In this document: positions 46,486-54,110 of the stretch, piece by piece | Position numbering within the stretch: the stretch's first letter is position 1 | How the letters are laid out: every line of letters begins with the position of its first letter | Origin: Bhargavaea ginsengi | GTDB lineage: Bacteria; Bacillota; Bacilli; Bacillales_A; Planococcaceae | Assembly (NCBI RefSeq): GCF_900109165.1 | Contig: NZ_FNZF01000002.1 | Span: forward strand, 62,001 to 126,000 | Direction: 5' to 3' | DNA length: 64,000 nucleotides | The notes under the pieces: generated by a model | What the model was told of the DNA's origin: nothing | The model's input: only the letters and a program-made list of their open reading frames with translations | Database searches by the model: none | Program-made: the position numbers and the translations under genes

Positions 46486-46497
46486 TTAGATCATGAT

Positions 46498-46528
46498 GAA
46501 AAACGTCTCTTTATGAGGCGTTTTTTGT
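46498..46528 (+). terminator. Intrinsic terminator after odhAB
   Basis: AAAACGTCTC / GAGGCGTTTT with a 5-base loop and T-run. Confidence 0.85.
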
Positions 46529-46588
46529 TTGGGCTCTTTTCGGGCACTGGGTTTGAGTCTTAGGTGGCGTGTAGATCAGATATTGTTG

Positions 46589-46760
46589 CGATTTCGTCAT
46601 TTGTCCTTTCAGTTTCGTCATTCGGCCTTCTGATTTCGTCATTCAGACGAGTAATCTCGTCATTGGAGCGTTTGGTTGTGGCGAATGATGAGATTTTGGG
46701 CTCGAATGCAGAGACCGGAGCCATGAATGACGAAACTTCTCACTCGAATGAGGAAACGGC
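46589..46760. repeat. 4+4 inverted array of 21-nt repeats between odhB and the DUF6501 gene
   Basis: Four copies of a core like ATTTCGTCATT start at 46591, 46612, 46633 and 46654. After a 30-base step, four copies in the opposite orientation (AATGATGAGAT, AATGCAGAGAC, AATGACGAAAC, AATGAGGAAAC) start at 46684, 46705, 46726 and 46747. Each step within a half is exactly 21 bases. The whole forms one large imperfect palindrome centred near 46674. It lies between the odhAB terminator and the promoter at 46804, and holds no credible gene. The remaining bases 46529-46588 and 46761-46803 show nothing recognisable. Confidence 0.85.
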
Positions 46761-46803
46761 GATACCCACAAACATCTTTTCCCGATGCACTCCTCCTGCA
46801 TCG

Positions 46804-46833
46804 TTGAAAACAGGACCCTATTTTGTCTATAAT
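46804..46833 (+). promoter_or_regulatory. Sigma-A-type promoter of the DUF6501-yojN-yojO genes
   Basis: TTGAAA (46804-46809), an 18-base spacer and TATAAT (46828-46833), with the start codon of the first gene 28 bases downstream. Confidence 0.65.
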
Positions 46834-46861
46834 GGAACCATGATAAAGGAGGCGGCAGCCG

Positions 46862-47059
46862 ATGGATTTTAAGCAGTGGAAAGACGCTCCGGCGATCCGC
46901 ACAGTCACGTGCAAGCATACGGACGCGGATAAGTATCTGGTGTCGAATGTCCTGACACCCGGCAAGGAGTATGAAGTGAAAAACGAAACCGAAGAATTTA
47001 TCTTTGTCGTGGACAACACGGGCAAAGTCGGCGGATTCTATAAAACGTATTTTGAATGA
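46862..47059 (+). CDS. Small conserved protein, DUF6501-like
   Basis: 65-residue acidic/basic protein without membrane segments, beginning MDFKQWKDAPAIRTVTCKH and ending GGFYKTYFE. It resembles a short Bacillales family annotated as DUF6501, recalled rather than checked. LTPGKEYEVKNETEEFIFVVD suggests a small beta-barrel (SH3-like). AAAGGAGG lies upstream and a good promoter 28 bases before. A terminator separates it from yojN, but read-through is possible. Confidence 0.7.
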   Translation: MDFKQWKDAPAIRTVTCKHTDADKYLVSNVLTPGKEYEVKNETEEFIFVVDNTGKVGGFYKTYFE

Positions 47060-47065
47060 ACCGGA

Positions 47066-47094
47066 GGTCCGGCGGGAAAACCGCCGGGCCTTTT
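47066..47094 (+). terminator. Terminator between the DUF6501-like gene and yojN
   Basis: GGTCCGGCGG / CCGCCGGGCC with a GAAAA-type loop and four Ts; moderate strength. Confidence 0.75.
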
Positions 47095-47112
47095 ATTGAG
47101 GGAGGACTGTTT

Positions 47113-47976
47113 ATGCTGGCGATCATCGAAGAAGAGCGGAAAGAACGGAATGGACGAGATTATCCGGCTGAAGAGGCGGCGCTGATCGGCCAGGGAGGCT
47201 ATGTGGCGCCTGATGAACATCTGTGGGAGGATGTGCTGACGGCGGTGGTCATCCGGCGTCCCGTGCTCCTGAAAGGGCCTGCAGGATCTGGGAAGACGAA
47301 ACTTGCAGAGTCGGTGTCGGCATTTTTCGGCCAGCCGATGCACCAGGTAAACTGTTCCGTTGACCTGGATGCCGAATCGCTGATCGGGTTCAAGACGATC
47401 ATCCGCCAGGACGGGGACACGGTCATCGACTTTGTGGACGGGCCGGTGGTGACGGCGATGAAGGAGGGCCATGTGCTTTACATCGATGAGATCAACATGG
47501 CAAAACCGGAAACCTTGCCGATCCTGCATAGTGTGCTGGATTACCGCAGAATGCTGACAAACCCGTTCACCGGGGAAGTTATCCATGCCCATCCTGATTT
47601 CACCGTCATTGCCGCGATCAACGAGGGCTATGTCGGGACGGTTCCGATGAACGAAGCGCTGAAAAACCGTTTTATCGCATTCCAAGTGCCATATCTCGGT
47701 CAGGAACAGTCAAAGGCACTCCTCGAGAGGGAATTCCCCGATGCACCCCGCACACTGATCACGACGATGCTGAGCATCTCTGAGGATCTGAAGGATCAGG
47801 CGAAAAGTGGCCTCTTGGCTGATGAAGCGGCATCGATACGAAGTTTGATCGACGCCACTGAACTGGCACTCCACATCGGGCCGGAGCGCGCCGTGCGCTA
47901 TGCCATCGCGGAGAAACTCGAGGACGCAGGCGAACGGCAGCTTGTCATGGACCTCGCCGCCACGTGGATCCGGTGA
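47113..47976 (+). CDS. yojN: MoxR-family AAA+ ATPase (YojN/NorQ-like)
   Basis: 287-residue AAA+ ATPase of the MoxR/CbbQ/NorQ group. Walker A GPAGSGKTK (about residue 56), Walker B VLYIDEINMA and sensor AAINEGYVGT are intact. Such ATPases work with a von Willebrand factor A protein to insert metals or remodel enzymes. Here the vWA partner follows at once and odhAB lies upstream, as with yojN-yojO in B. subtilis. The ATG at 47113 follows GGGAGGAC; upstream in-frame starts would fall in the terminator. Confidence 0.85.
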   Translation: MLAIIEEERKERNGRDYPAEEAALIGQGGYVAPDEHLWEDVLTAVVIRRPVLLKGPAGSGKTKLAESVSAFFGQPMHQVNCSVDLDAESLIGFKTIIRQDGDTVIDFVDGPVVTAMKEGHVLYIDEINMAKPETLPILHSVLDYRRMLTNPFTGEVIHAHPDFTVIAAINEGYVGTVPMNEALKNRFIAFQVPYLGQEQSKALLEREFPDAPRTLITTMLSISEDLKDQAKSGLLADEAASIRSLIDATELALHIGPERAVRYAIAEKLEDAGERQLVMDLAATWIR

Positions 47977-47982
47977 TTGGCA

Positions 47983-49881
47983 ATGACATCGATTAACCGA
48001 TTTATCGACTTTAACGACGAATTGATCGATGCAGGGGAACGGCTCAGACTCGAACGCCTTGCAAGAGCGCTAACCGGCATGACTGATATTGGCCTGGCTG
48101 AGAGGCAGCATATCGAGTTCCACCCTGCCTCCAATGAGCTGGCCATGAGTGTCTTCTGGCGTCACAGGGAACCGGAAGTGACCGAACAGGGCAGACTGTC
48201 CGACCTATATCTGCTGGCCGCGGGATTTTGGTCCAAGTTCGATCTTCCAGTATGGCAAAAATACCGGTCCGTTACGGAACATCATCCTCTCCGGGAATTC
48301 CTGCGGTCGGCTGTCCTGCTGTTTGAGGAATTGCGCATTACCGACGCAGTCATCTCGGAACGGCCAGGTACAGAAGCCGCATTCTCACTGAGGAGACGGA
48401 TGTATGGTGAGTTTCATACCGGACAGCAGCCGGTCAATCTTCGCAGGGGTTTCCGTGCCGACGCACTTTTTAATCATCTGTATGCAGTACTGCACAGCTT
48501 TTCGGATACATACGGTTCGTCCGGCGAAGAACTGGCCGAGCTCGTTGACCCGGTCCTCTTCAGTGTGTACGATGCACGTTCGACTGCGGATGCTGTCCGT
48601 CTTGCGGAGCGCCTTGCCCCGTTGCTTCACGGTCGGCTGGATGAAGACCTTCGGCATTCCTATTATGCGGTAGGTGACGGGCTGACGGGTCCGGGTCCTG
48701 ACTTCCATTACCACAGGGGAACCGAGGACAGGGAAGAAGGGGAAGAAGGGCAGAAAGAGTCGGTCGGGGAATTGTTCTCGACATGGCATGCAGCCAACCG
48801 CTCCGAGAAAGGCATGCACCTGAATTACGAGCTGGAACATGGCCGGATAGGGGAGGGCGACGGCGACGGTGCCAGGGAAGGCCGTGAGGGGGCGGAAGCC
48901 ACGTCTACGGGCCGCGGCCAGTCGTCTGCGGATGAGCGCACTGGTATCGCACATGAGGCGGGCAGCGAAGCGTCTGCTCCCGACGCGGGAGCCTGGATGA
49001 AGGCGGATGGCTTTGGCCCGGCCAATGAATCGGTCGTTTACCGCGAACTGCTTGCCGAACCTGACAGCAGCAGGGAAGCCCATGAACGCATTCTTAGTTG
49101 GCGCGATGAAACCGTTCCCCATGTGCGGGCCATCGTCAAAGAAATGCAGAAGCGGATCGAAAGGAAAAGGGAAGAGCGAAGGGAAGGTCTCCCGAAAGGA
49201 CGGCTTTCCAAAAATCCGATATCTGTCCTGACGGATGAGCGTCCTCGGCCGTTTTTTCGGAAACAAAGTCCGTCGAAGCGACTGGATGCCGTATTCGGCC
49301 TTTTGGTGGACGGATCCGGATCGATGGCGGACAAGCTGGATGAAACGAAAAAGGCGGTCCTCCTGTTTCATGACATCCTGCGTTCGCTGGATACGGCGCA
49401 TGGCATTGCCGTGTACCAGGAGGATTCCGCAGCTGCGACGAAAAAGCGCCAGCCCAATACATTTCAATGGCTCCACCGTTTCCGGGATGCCGGCAGGGAT
49501 GACGGTGAAAGAATCCTTTCAATGGAAGCGGGGGATGACAACCGGGACGGCTTTGCTGTCCGCTGGATGTCATCTCAGCTCCTCCGCCGACCCGAGGCCC
49601 ACCGATTCCTGCTTGTATTCTCGGACGGAGAGCCTTCTGCATTCGGCTATGGCCAGAATGGAATCGTTGACACGGCAGAAGCTGTCAGGGAGGCCGAGAA
49701 AAAGGGGATTACGGTCATTCATCTGTTCCTTTCATCCGGACCCGCCACCGCAAGGCAGCAGGAACTTTTCAGGATGATGTTCGGCAGCCGTTCAGTATCG
49801 GCGGATTCGATCGATCGCTTTTCAGATGAGACCCAGCGGATTCTCAGGAAGCTACTCGTCCTGGCCTCAGGAAATATGTAA
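47983..49881 (+). CDS. yojO: vWA-domain protein (YojO/CobT/NorD-like), partner of the MoxR ATPase
   Basis: 632-residue cytoplasmic protein. The C-terminal 190 residues are a von Willebrand A domain with an intact metal-dependent adhesion site D443-G-S445-G-S447. The middle (about 245-345) is a charged, glycine-rich low-complexity linker. The N-terminal half (about 1-240) is specific to the NorD/CobT group. It pairs with the preceding ATPase as an activation complex; the client enzyme is unknown. ATG at 47983 is chosen for the overlapping GGTGA site; TTG at 47977 is possible. Confidence 0.8.
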   Translation: MTSINRFIDFNDELIDAGERLRLERLARALTGMTDIGLAERQHIEFHPASNELAMSVFWRHREPEVTEQGRLSDLYLLAAGFWSKFDLPVWQKYRSVTEHHPLREFLRSAVLLFEELRITDAVISERPGTEAAFSLRRRMYGEFHTGQQPVNLRRGFRADALFNHLYAVLHSFSDTYGSSGEELAELVDPVLFSVYDARSTADAVRLAERLAPLLHGRLDEDLRHSYYAVGDGLTGPGPDFHYHRGTEDREEGEEGQKESVGELFSTWHAANRSEKGMHLNYELEHGRIGEGDGDGAREGREGAEATSTGRGQSSADERTGIAHEAGSEASAPDAGAWMKADGFGPANESVVYRELLAEPDSSREAHERILSWRDETVPHVRAIVKEMQKRIERKREERREGLPKGRLSKNPISVLTDERPRPFFRKQSPSKRLDAVFGLLVDGSGSMADKLDETKKAVLLFHDILRSLDTAHGIAVYQEDSAAATKKRQPNTFQWLHRFRDAGRDDGERILSMEAGDDNRDGFAVRWMSSQLLRRPEAHRFLLVFSDGEPSAFGYGQNGIVDTAEAVREAEKKGITVIHLFLSSGPATARQQELFRMMFGSRSVSADSIDRFSDETQRILRKLLVLASGNM

Positions 49882-49883
49882 GA

Positions 49884-49914
49884 AAAAAACCGTCCTCATT
49901 GGGGACGGTTTTCC
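49884..49914. terminator. Bidirectional terminator between yojO and the telA gene
   Basis: AAAACCGTCC / GGACGGTTTT with a short loop and A/T runs on both sides. Its right arm overlaps the last codons of the telA-type gene. Confidence 0.85.
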
Positions 49915-51095
49915 GCTTTTTCGGCGACGGCAATCAGCCGCTGCTTGAGTTCCTCTTCCATGCGGGCAATCTCGACTTCCGCTGCCTTTCTCTTGGCGCG
50001 GCCGTCTGCCTGGATGGCGAGAGTTTCTTCGATTGTAGTAATGAGATTTTCCTGCGTCTTTTTCAGCGTATCGACTTCGACGATGCCGCGCTCGTTTTCC
50101 TTGGCTGTCTCGATGCTGTTCATCTTCAGCATTTCGGAGTTGCGGAGGAGGAGCTCGTTTGTCGTTTCTGTGACCGCCCGCTGTGATTCTACCGCTTTTC
50201 GCTGGCGGTTCAGGGTCAGCGCGATGGCAATCTGGTTTTTCCAAAGTGGAATCGAAGTCATAATCGATGACTGGATCTTCTCGGCCAGTGTCTGGTTTGT
50301 TTGCTGGATCATGCGGATCTGGGGTGCACTCTGGATGGTGATCTGACGGGACAGCTGAAGGTCGTAGATGCGTTTCTCAAGCCGGTCCACAAACTGTGCC
50401 ATGTCGTTTACTTCCTGGAAGGCCATCTGATCGTTTGACGCCTCGGCTTTTTTCCGCATGGCCGGAATGATTTCAGTGACGATTTCGTCCCGTTTCAGTT
50501 CGGCAGCTGCGATATAGACGTTCAGCGCCTGGAAGTAGGCTTTGTTCTGGTCGTACAGCTGGTCGAGCATCTGGACATCTTCGATAAGGCCCCGCTTGGC
50601 GTGCTCCAGCTGGATGCCGATCCTGTCAATCTGGGTGCTGAGCTTCTGGTACTTGGTCATGAGTTCCTGGACAGATTTTTGTACCCGTCCGAACCATTTG
50701 CGGATACCGGTCTTTTTCTCGACCGACAAGTCTTCGGGGTCGATTTCATTCAGTTTCCCCATCAGGTCTTTCAGGACATCTCCGACAGGGCCGATGTCTT
50801 TGGACTGGACATGATCGAGCATCTTATGGGAGAACGTCGACAGCTGATTTTGTGCATTGGCTCCGTATGTGATGATGGCCTCATAGTTTCCTTCGGGAAT
50901 CTGCTTGGCCAGATCTCGTGCCTTCTGCTGCTCTTCCTCGCTGAGGCGTTCCATCAGCTTGACACCCGGCTTTGCAGGTGCCTGATTCGCCATTTCATCG
51001 GGGAGGAGTGAGGTTTGGGGTTTCAGGTCGAACGGATTGTCGAGCAGGTCGTCCATTGTAAGGTCTGCCGTTTCACGGGGTCTGTTTTCTGTCAT
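49896..51095 (-). CDS. yaaN: TelA/YaaN family toxic anion resistance protein
   Basis: 399-residue soluble, mostly coiled-coil protein of the TelA family (tellurite and other stress tolerance; mechanism not settled). The family core is recognised from [17 protein letters not shown] onwards, with [23 protein letters not shown] and [21 protein letters not shown] near the end. The start at 51095 has GAAAGGAGA upstream. Its 5' end overlaps the 3' end of xpaC by 23 bases, so the two are one operon, as in B. subtilis xpaC-yaaN. Confidence 0.9.
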   Translation of the reverse strand: MTENRPRETADLTMDDLLDNPFDLKPQTSLLPDEMANQAPAKPGVKLMERLSEEEQQKARDLAKQIPEGNYEAIITYGANAQNQLSTFSHKMLDHVQSKDIGPVGDVLKDLMGKLNEIDPEDLSVEKKTGIRKWFGRVQKSVQELMTKYQKLSTQIDRIGIQLEHAKRGLIEDVQMLDQLYDQNKAYFQALNVYIAAAELKRDEIVTEIIPAMRKKAEASNDQMAFQEVNDMAQFVDRLEKRIYDLQLSRQITIQSAPQIRMIQQTNQTLAEKIQSSIMTSIPLWKNQIAIALTLNRQRKAVESQRAVTETTNELLLRNSEMLKMNSIETAKENERGIVEVDTLKKTQENLITTIEETLAIQADGRAKRKAAEVEIARMEEELKQRLIAVAEKAENRPQ

Positions 51096-51786
51096 CAGTG
51101 TCTTCTCCTTTCACCGGCGCTTGCCCGGGCTGTTCGAGTTGTTTTCTTTCCTGCATCTCGAGCTGCTTCTTTTCCTTACCCGTCAGGACCTCTGCGTAGT
51201 CCAGCTCGAACCTGAGGGATTCAAGGTCGGTCGCAAGCGCGCGCTTAACATCTTTGCGGATTTCGACATTCAGGTCCATCAGCGTTTCGCGGGTGTCCTC
51301 GAGCGCTGTCTTCATTTCCTCATCTTTCGTCGGCTGGTTCGCCAGAAGAGCATATTTGGAAGAAAGCTCAACCGCGGAGTCGAGGTGGGCATAAAAAAAT
51401 TTCTCGACGTTATAGAACTTTTTCGGGTTCTGCTGGACAATCCCGATGATGCGTTTTGAGAGTTTGTTGAGGTCGTTCAGCTGGCGGAAGGCCTGCACAG
51501 AACGGATGCTGCCGTAATGGGTATTCAGCTGACGGAGCTTCGTCTTAGCCTGGCCCAGCTGGTGGACGATATGTTTGTATTCGGACCTTGTCATGCCGAG
51601 GCGCTTTACCGTGGAACCGACCTGCACCTGCCTGATTCCGAAATCACCGGCGAGGTAAATGGCGATCAGCAGGCCGGTTGCAGGGACGAAGCCCATGCCG
51701 GCGCCCAGCAGAAAATAGAGCCAGGATCCGAAGCTGACCGGCAGCATGATGGCGTGCCGGGTCAAAAATTGCTGGAATGTATTCAT
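51073..51786 (-). CDS. xpaC: XpaC family membrane protein
   Basis: 237-residue protein with two N-terminal membrane helices (about residues 12-30 and 32-48) and a long helical cytoplasmic domain. It belongs to the XpaC family, named for 5-bromo-4-chloroindolyl phosphate hydrolysis; actual function unclear, but constantly linked to Tel[21 protein letters not shown] is a conserved family stretch. Start after AGGAGGTCC. First gene of the xpaC-telA operon. Confidence 0.85.
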   Translation of the reverse strand: MNTFQQFLTRHAIMLPVSFGSWLYFLLGAGMGFVPATGLLIAIYLAGDFGIRQVQVGSTVKRLGMTRSEYKHIVHQLGQAKTKLRQLNTHYGSIRSVQAFRQLNDLNKLSKRIIGIVQQNPKKFYNVEKFFYAHLDSAVELSSKYALLANQPTKDEEMKTALEDTRETLMDLNVEIRKDVKRALATDLESLRFELDYAEVLTGKEKKQLEMQERKQLEQPGQAPVKGEDTDDRKQTP

Positions 51787-52004
51787 GTGGCCGGACCTCC
51801 TATAGAAATCTTACTATTTTTACGTCCGGATCGGCCGAAAAGTTTCATTTGTTTCCGGCTCGGTCTAACCCCATTATATCGCATACCCGCCGAGCATACA
51901 TCCGAATCGCATAGTGTCTGTGAGCGTAACAGGTGGAGAATGGGGAATCATTTGCTACAATGGGTCTCAAGTCAGTATCACAACGATAAAGAAGGTTGAT
52001 CGGT

Positions 52005-52331
52005 ATGTATGAAATCATCTACATGAGAGCAGACTATGAGCCATGGTGGCAATTTGATGGCTGGGAAGAACATGTCCGGGAAAGGTTGGCTTTTGACTGC
52101 GCAGAAGCGGCAGAAGCGGGCCTGGATGAGATGATCTCCCGGTTGCGGCAGGAGTGTGAGCACGAAGCGGAAAAGGACAGGATGTACTGGGCGTTCTGGA
52201 ACGTCAAAGAAGTGTGCTATTGCGAGGACTGCGCCGAGGACCTGCAATTGTATCATGGGATCATCTGCATGAAAGACGGGAAGCCGCATCCCTTTTCGAA
52301 AAAACAGAAAATTATCAACGCTGATCATTGA
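52005..52331 (+). CDS. DUF1033 family protein
   Basis: 108-residue protein of the DUF1033 family (Bacillales), recognised from MYEIIYMRADYEPWWQFDGWEE. It has a CYCEDCAEDL segment with three cysteines that could bind a metal; function unknown. The ATG at 52005 follows AAGAAGGTTGA; a TTG three codons upstream is less likely. Its stop codon overlaps the -35 element of the cold shock gene promoter. Confidence 0.75.
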   Translation: MYEIIYMRADYEPWWQFDGWEEHVRERLAFDCAEAAEAGLDEMISRLRQECEHEAEKDRMYWAFWNVKEVCYCEDCAEDLQLYHGIICMKDGKPHPFSKKQKIINADH

Positions 52332-52355
52332 CATGCTTCCTGAAGATGGTATAAT
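52328..52355 (+). promoter_or_regulatory. Promoter of the cold shock gene
   Basis: TTGACA (52328-52333), 16-base spacer, TATAAT (52350-52355) with an extended TGG just before. A consensus sigma-A promoter giving a leader of about 145 bases. Confidence 0.8.
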
Positions 52356-52361
52356 GGCAAT

Positions 52362-52506
52362 AATTGAACACGAGGACTGGAAACACGGATTCACCTATTA
52401 TAAAAAGTGATCGGTTCAGGTCGGTACTTTTTATAATATGTGAATTTTTTTGTTCCTCAAGAAAGTTCCATATTAATATTATCATTTTTAGTTGGGGGTA
52501 TTATCC
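52362..52506 (+). promoter_or_regulatory. Long structured 5' leader of the cold shock gene
   Basis: The leader contains TATAAAAAGT / ACTTTTTATA (52399-52435), a hairpin with an A/T-rich stem that would melt or rearrange with temperature. Long folding leaders are typical of csp mRNAs and control cold-inducible translation. The hairpin's 3' arm could also act as a second promoter -10 (TATAATATG). Confidence 0.5.
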
Positions 52507-52707
52507 ATGAAACAAGGTACAGTGAAATGGTTCAACGCAGAAAAGGGGTTCGGCTTCATCGAAGTTGAAGGCGAGGACGACGTATTCGTACACTTCTCCG
52601 CCATCCAGGGCGAAGGCTTCAAAACACTTGATGAAGGCCAGCGTGTCGAGTTCGAAGTTGTCGACGGCAACCGCGGACCACAAGCTGAAAACGTCGTCAA
52701 GCTCTGA
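52507..52707 (+). CDS. csp: Cold shock protein (CspB/CspD family)
   Basis: 66-residue single cold shock domain that binds single-stranded RNA and DNA and melts mRNA structure. RNP1 KGFGFIE and RNP2 DVFVHF are intact, and the usual [12 protein letters not shown] start is present. ATG at 52507 follows a TTGGGGG site; an ATG-like start five codons earlier is not in a typical csp. High expression is expected from the consensus promoter and strong terminator. Confidence 0.95.
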   Translation: MKQGTVKWFNAEKGFGFIEVEGEDDVFVHFSAIQGEGFKTLDEGQRVEFEVVDGNRGPQAENVVKL

Positions 52708-52722
52708 TCGGCGGATTCATAT

Positions 52723-52756
52723 GAGAGGCTTCCGGAAATCCGGAAGCCTCTTTTTC
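52723..52756. terminator. Terminator after the cold shock gene
   Basis: AGAGGCTTCCGGA / TCCGGAAGCCTCT with a 2-base loop followed by Ts. It also faces the convergent lipoprotein gene. Confidence 0.9.
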
Positions 52757-52766
52757 ATGCAGCCAA

Positions 52767-53477
52767 TCAAGGATGTTCCACCGTTTCGAGAGATGAACTG
52801 ACTGTGAATGTCTCACCTTTATCTGTTGTCATCATGGATTCTCGCTTTACCTCTCCGTAACCGGGTACAAACCAGATCCGGTTCGTGTAGTCCGATGTTT
52901 TCTCGGCGGCCATGACGGCTCCGGAAAATGTACGGAACGGGGTGTCGGCAGTAGCGTCGGTTGCTTCCACGGTGTAATGGCCGATTTTGGTCCCTGTTTC
53001 CGCAGGGAAGAGGAAGTACGTCTGCTGCGGCTCCATCCCGTCCAGCAGGTCACCATCAGGCAACGCATCCCATTCGCCGGCAGGCTCGCTCGAAAGCAGA
53101 TCAATCCGGTCTTTTCCAATCCTGTAGATGCGATGCAGCGTGACGCCGCCATTGTCCTCTTGAAGGATGGCATATTCACTATCTGATCGGAGGACCGTGA
53201 TTTTCAGCTGTGCGTATTCATTGCCTTCGCCTTTGTAGCGGAGAATTGTTCCTTCGGCGGGAAAAAAGGCTGCCGGTGCGGCTATTTTGTGTTCATGATC
53301 CGGTGCTTTTTCAGACTGCTGTTCTTTTGGAGAATCGCTTTCAACGGCATTTCCTGCTTGTTCCACGGGCTTTTCGGCTGTCCGGTTGTCTTTTTCCGGA
53401 TTTTCAGGGGTGCTGCAGGATGCGAGAAGGAAGGCCAGACATAGTGTCATGGCAAAGGCCGAAATCCGTTTCAGCAT
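52767..53477 (-). CDS. Hypothetical lipoprotein
   Basis: 236-residue exported lipoprotein; the lipobox LASC places the modified cysteine at about residue 21. A charged low-complexity segment (about 22-65) acts as a spacer, then a beta-rich domain of about 165 residues with KGEGNEYAQLKITVL and WFVPGYGEVKRES. I do not recognise the family firmly; the last motif is common in Bacillus lipoproteins with a WFAPGVG-type pattern. Start 53477 after AAAGGAGC. Single gene. Confidence 0.7.
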   Translation of the reverse strand: MLKRISAFAMTLCLAFLLASCSTPENPEKDNRTAEKPVEQAGNAVESDSPKEQQSEKAPDHEHKIAAPAAFFPAEGTILRYKGEGNEYAQLKITVLRSDSEYAILQEDNGGVTLHRIYRIGKDRIDLLSSEPAGEWDALPDGDLLDGMEPQQTYFLFPAETGTKIGHYTVEATDATADTPFRTFSGAVMAAEKTSDYTNRIWFVPGYGEVKRESMMTTDKGETFTVSSSLETVEHP

Positions 53478-53581
53478 TTAAGCTGCTCCTTTCGGTTTAT
53501 TAGTACATATAGTCGTTTTCCGCGGTCATACGTTTCAATCCTGCCGAAACTTGGTATAGGACGGGGAAGGGAAGTGATCGA

Positions 53582-54061
53582 ATGGATTCAGAACTAAAAC
53601 GCCCGCTGCCTTCCGGGCAAGAGCAACAGGACTTTTATGAACGGCTGAGAGGCAGGGTGGCCTCATGGCTCGGGGACAAGCCAGGAAAGCGCGGGCGGTT
53701 CGCAGACCTCATCTTATTTGCGCCGGATCTGTTCCACCTGCTCATGAAATCACTGACCGACAGCCGGATCGACGGGAAAAGCAAGTTGCTCGTCGCAAGC
53801 GGGATTCTATACTTTATCTCGCCGGTCGATTTTCTGCCCGAAGGCATCCTTGGGCCGGGAGGTTTCCTTGATGACGTGGCGGTTGCCGCATTCATTGTCA
53901 ATACGCTTGTCAGCTCGGCGGGAGAAGATGTCCTGGAAGAGCACTGGACGGGCAATGTGAAGCTTCTCCGCACGCTTGAACGGATCAGCGCGAAAGGCGG
54001 GAAGGTCGTCAGAAAACTGCCGGCAGGAACCCTGGCGCGCAGGTTCATCCGGAAGCGCTAA
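53582..54061 (+). CDS. YkvA-like DUF1232 membrane protein
   Basis: 159-residue protein with the DUF1232 core (about 60-110). Two amphipathic/hydrophobic segments include LVASGILYFISPVDFLPE and GFLDDVAVAAFIVNTLV, the SPxDxxPD-like motif being diagnostic of the family. The N-terminus (about 1-45) is charged. Function unknown. The start follows GAAGGGAAGTGATCGA. It is convergent with the ABC-F gene, sharing a bidirectional terminator. Confidence 0.8.
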   Translation: MDSELKRPLPSGQEQQDFYERLRGRVASWLGDKPGKRGRFADLILFAPDLFHLLMKSLTDSRIDGKSKLLVASGILYFISPVDFLPEGILGPGGFLDDVAVAAFIVNTLVSSAGEDVLEEHWTGNVKLLRTLERISAKGGKVVRKLPAGTLARRFIRKR

Positions 54062-54075
54062 ATCCCGGCATATCA

Positions 54076-54107
54076 AAAAGGAGACGGCATCGGCCGTCTC
54101 CTTTTTG
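54076..54107. terminator. Bidirectional terminator between the DUF1232 and ABC-F genes
   Basis: AAAAAGGAGACGG / CCGTCTCCTTTTT with a 6-base loop; T-runs on both strands. Confidence 0.9.
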
Positions 54108-54110
54108 GAA

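Noticed and set aside
46589-46760. CRISPR array
   Set aside because: Repeat cores are only about 11 bases at a 21-base step, linkers are far too short for spacers, half the units are inverted, and no cas genes are present.
46564-46872. 102-codon frame across the repeat array
   Set aside because: Heptad-like peptide repeats come from the 21-nt DNA period; it overlaps the promoter and ribosome site of the next gene.
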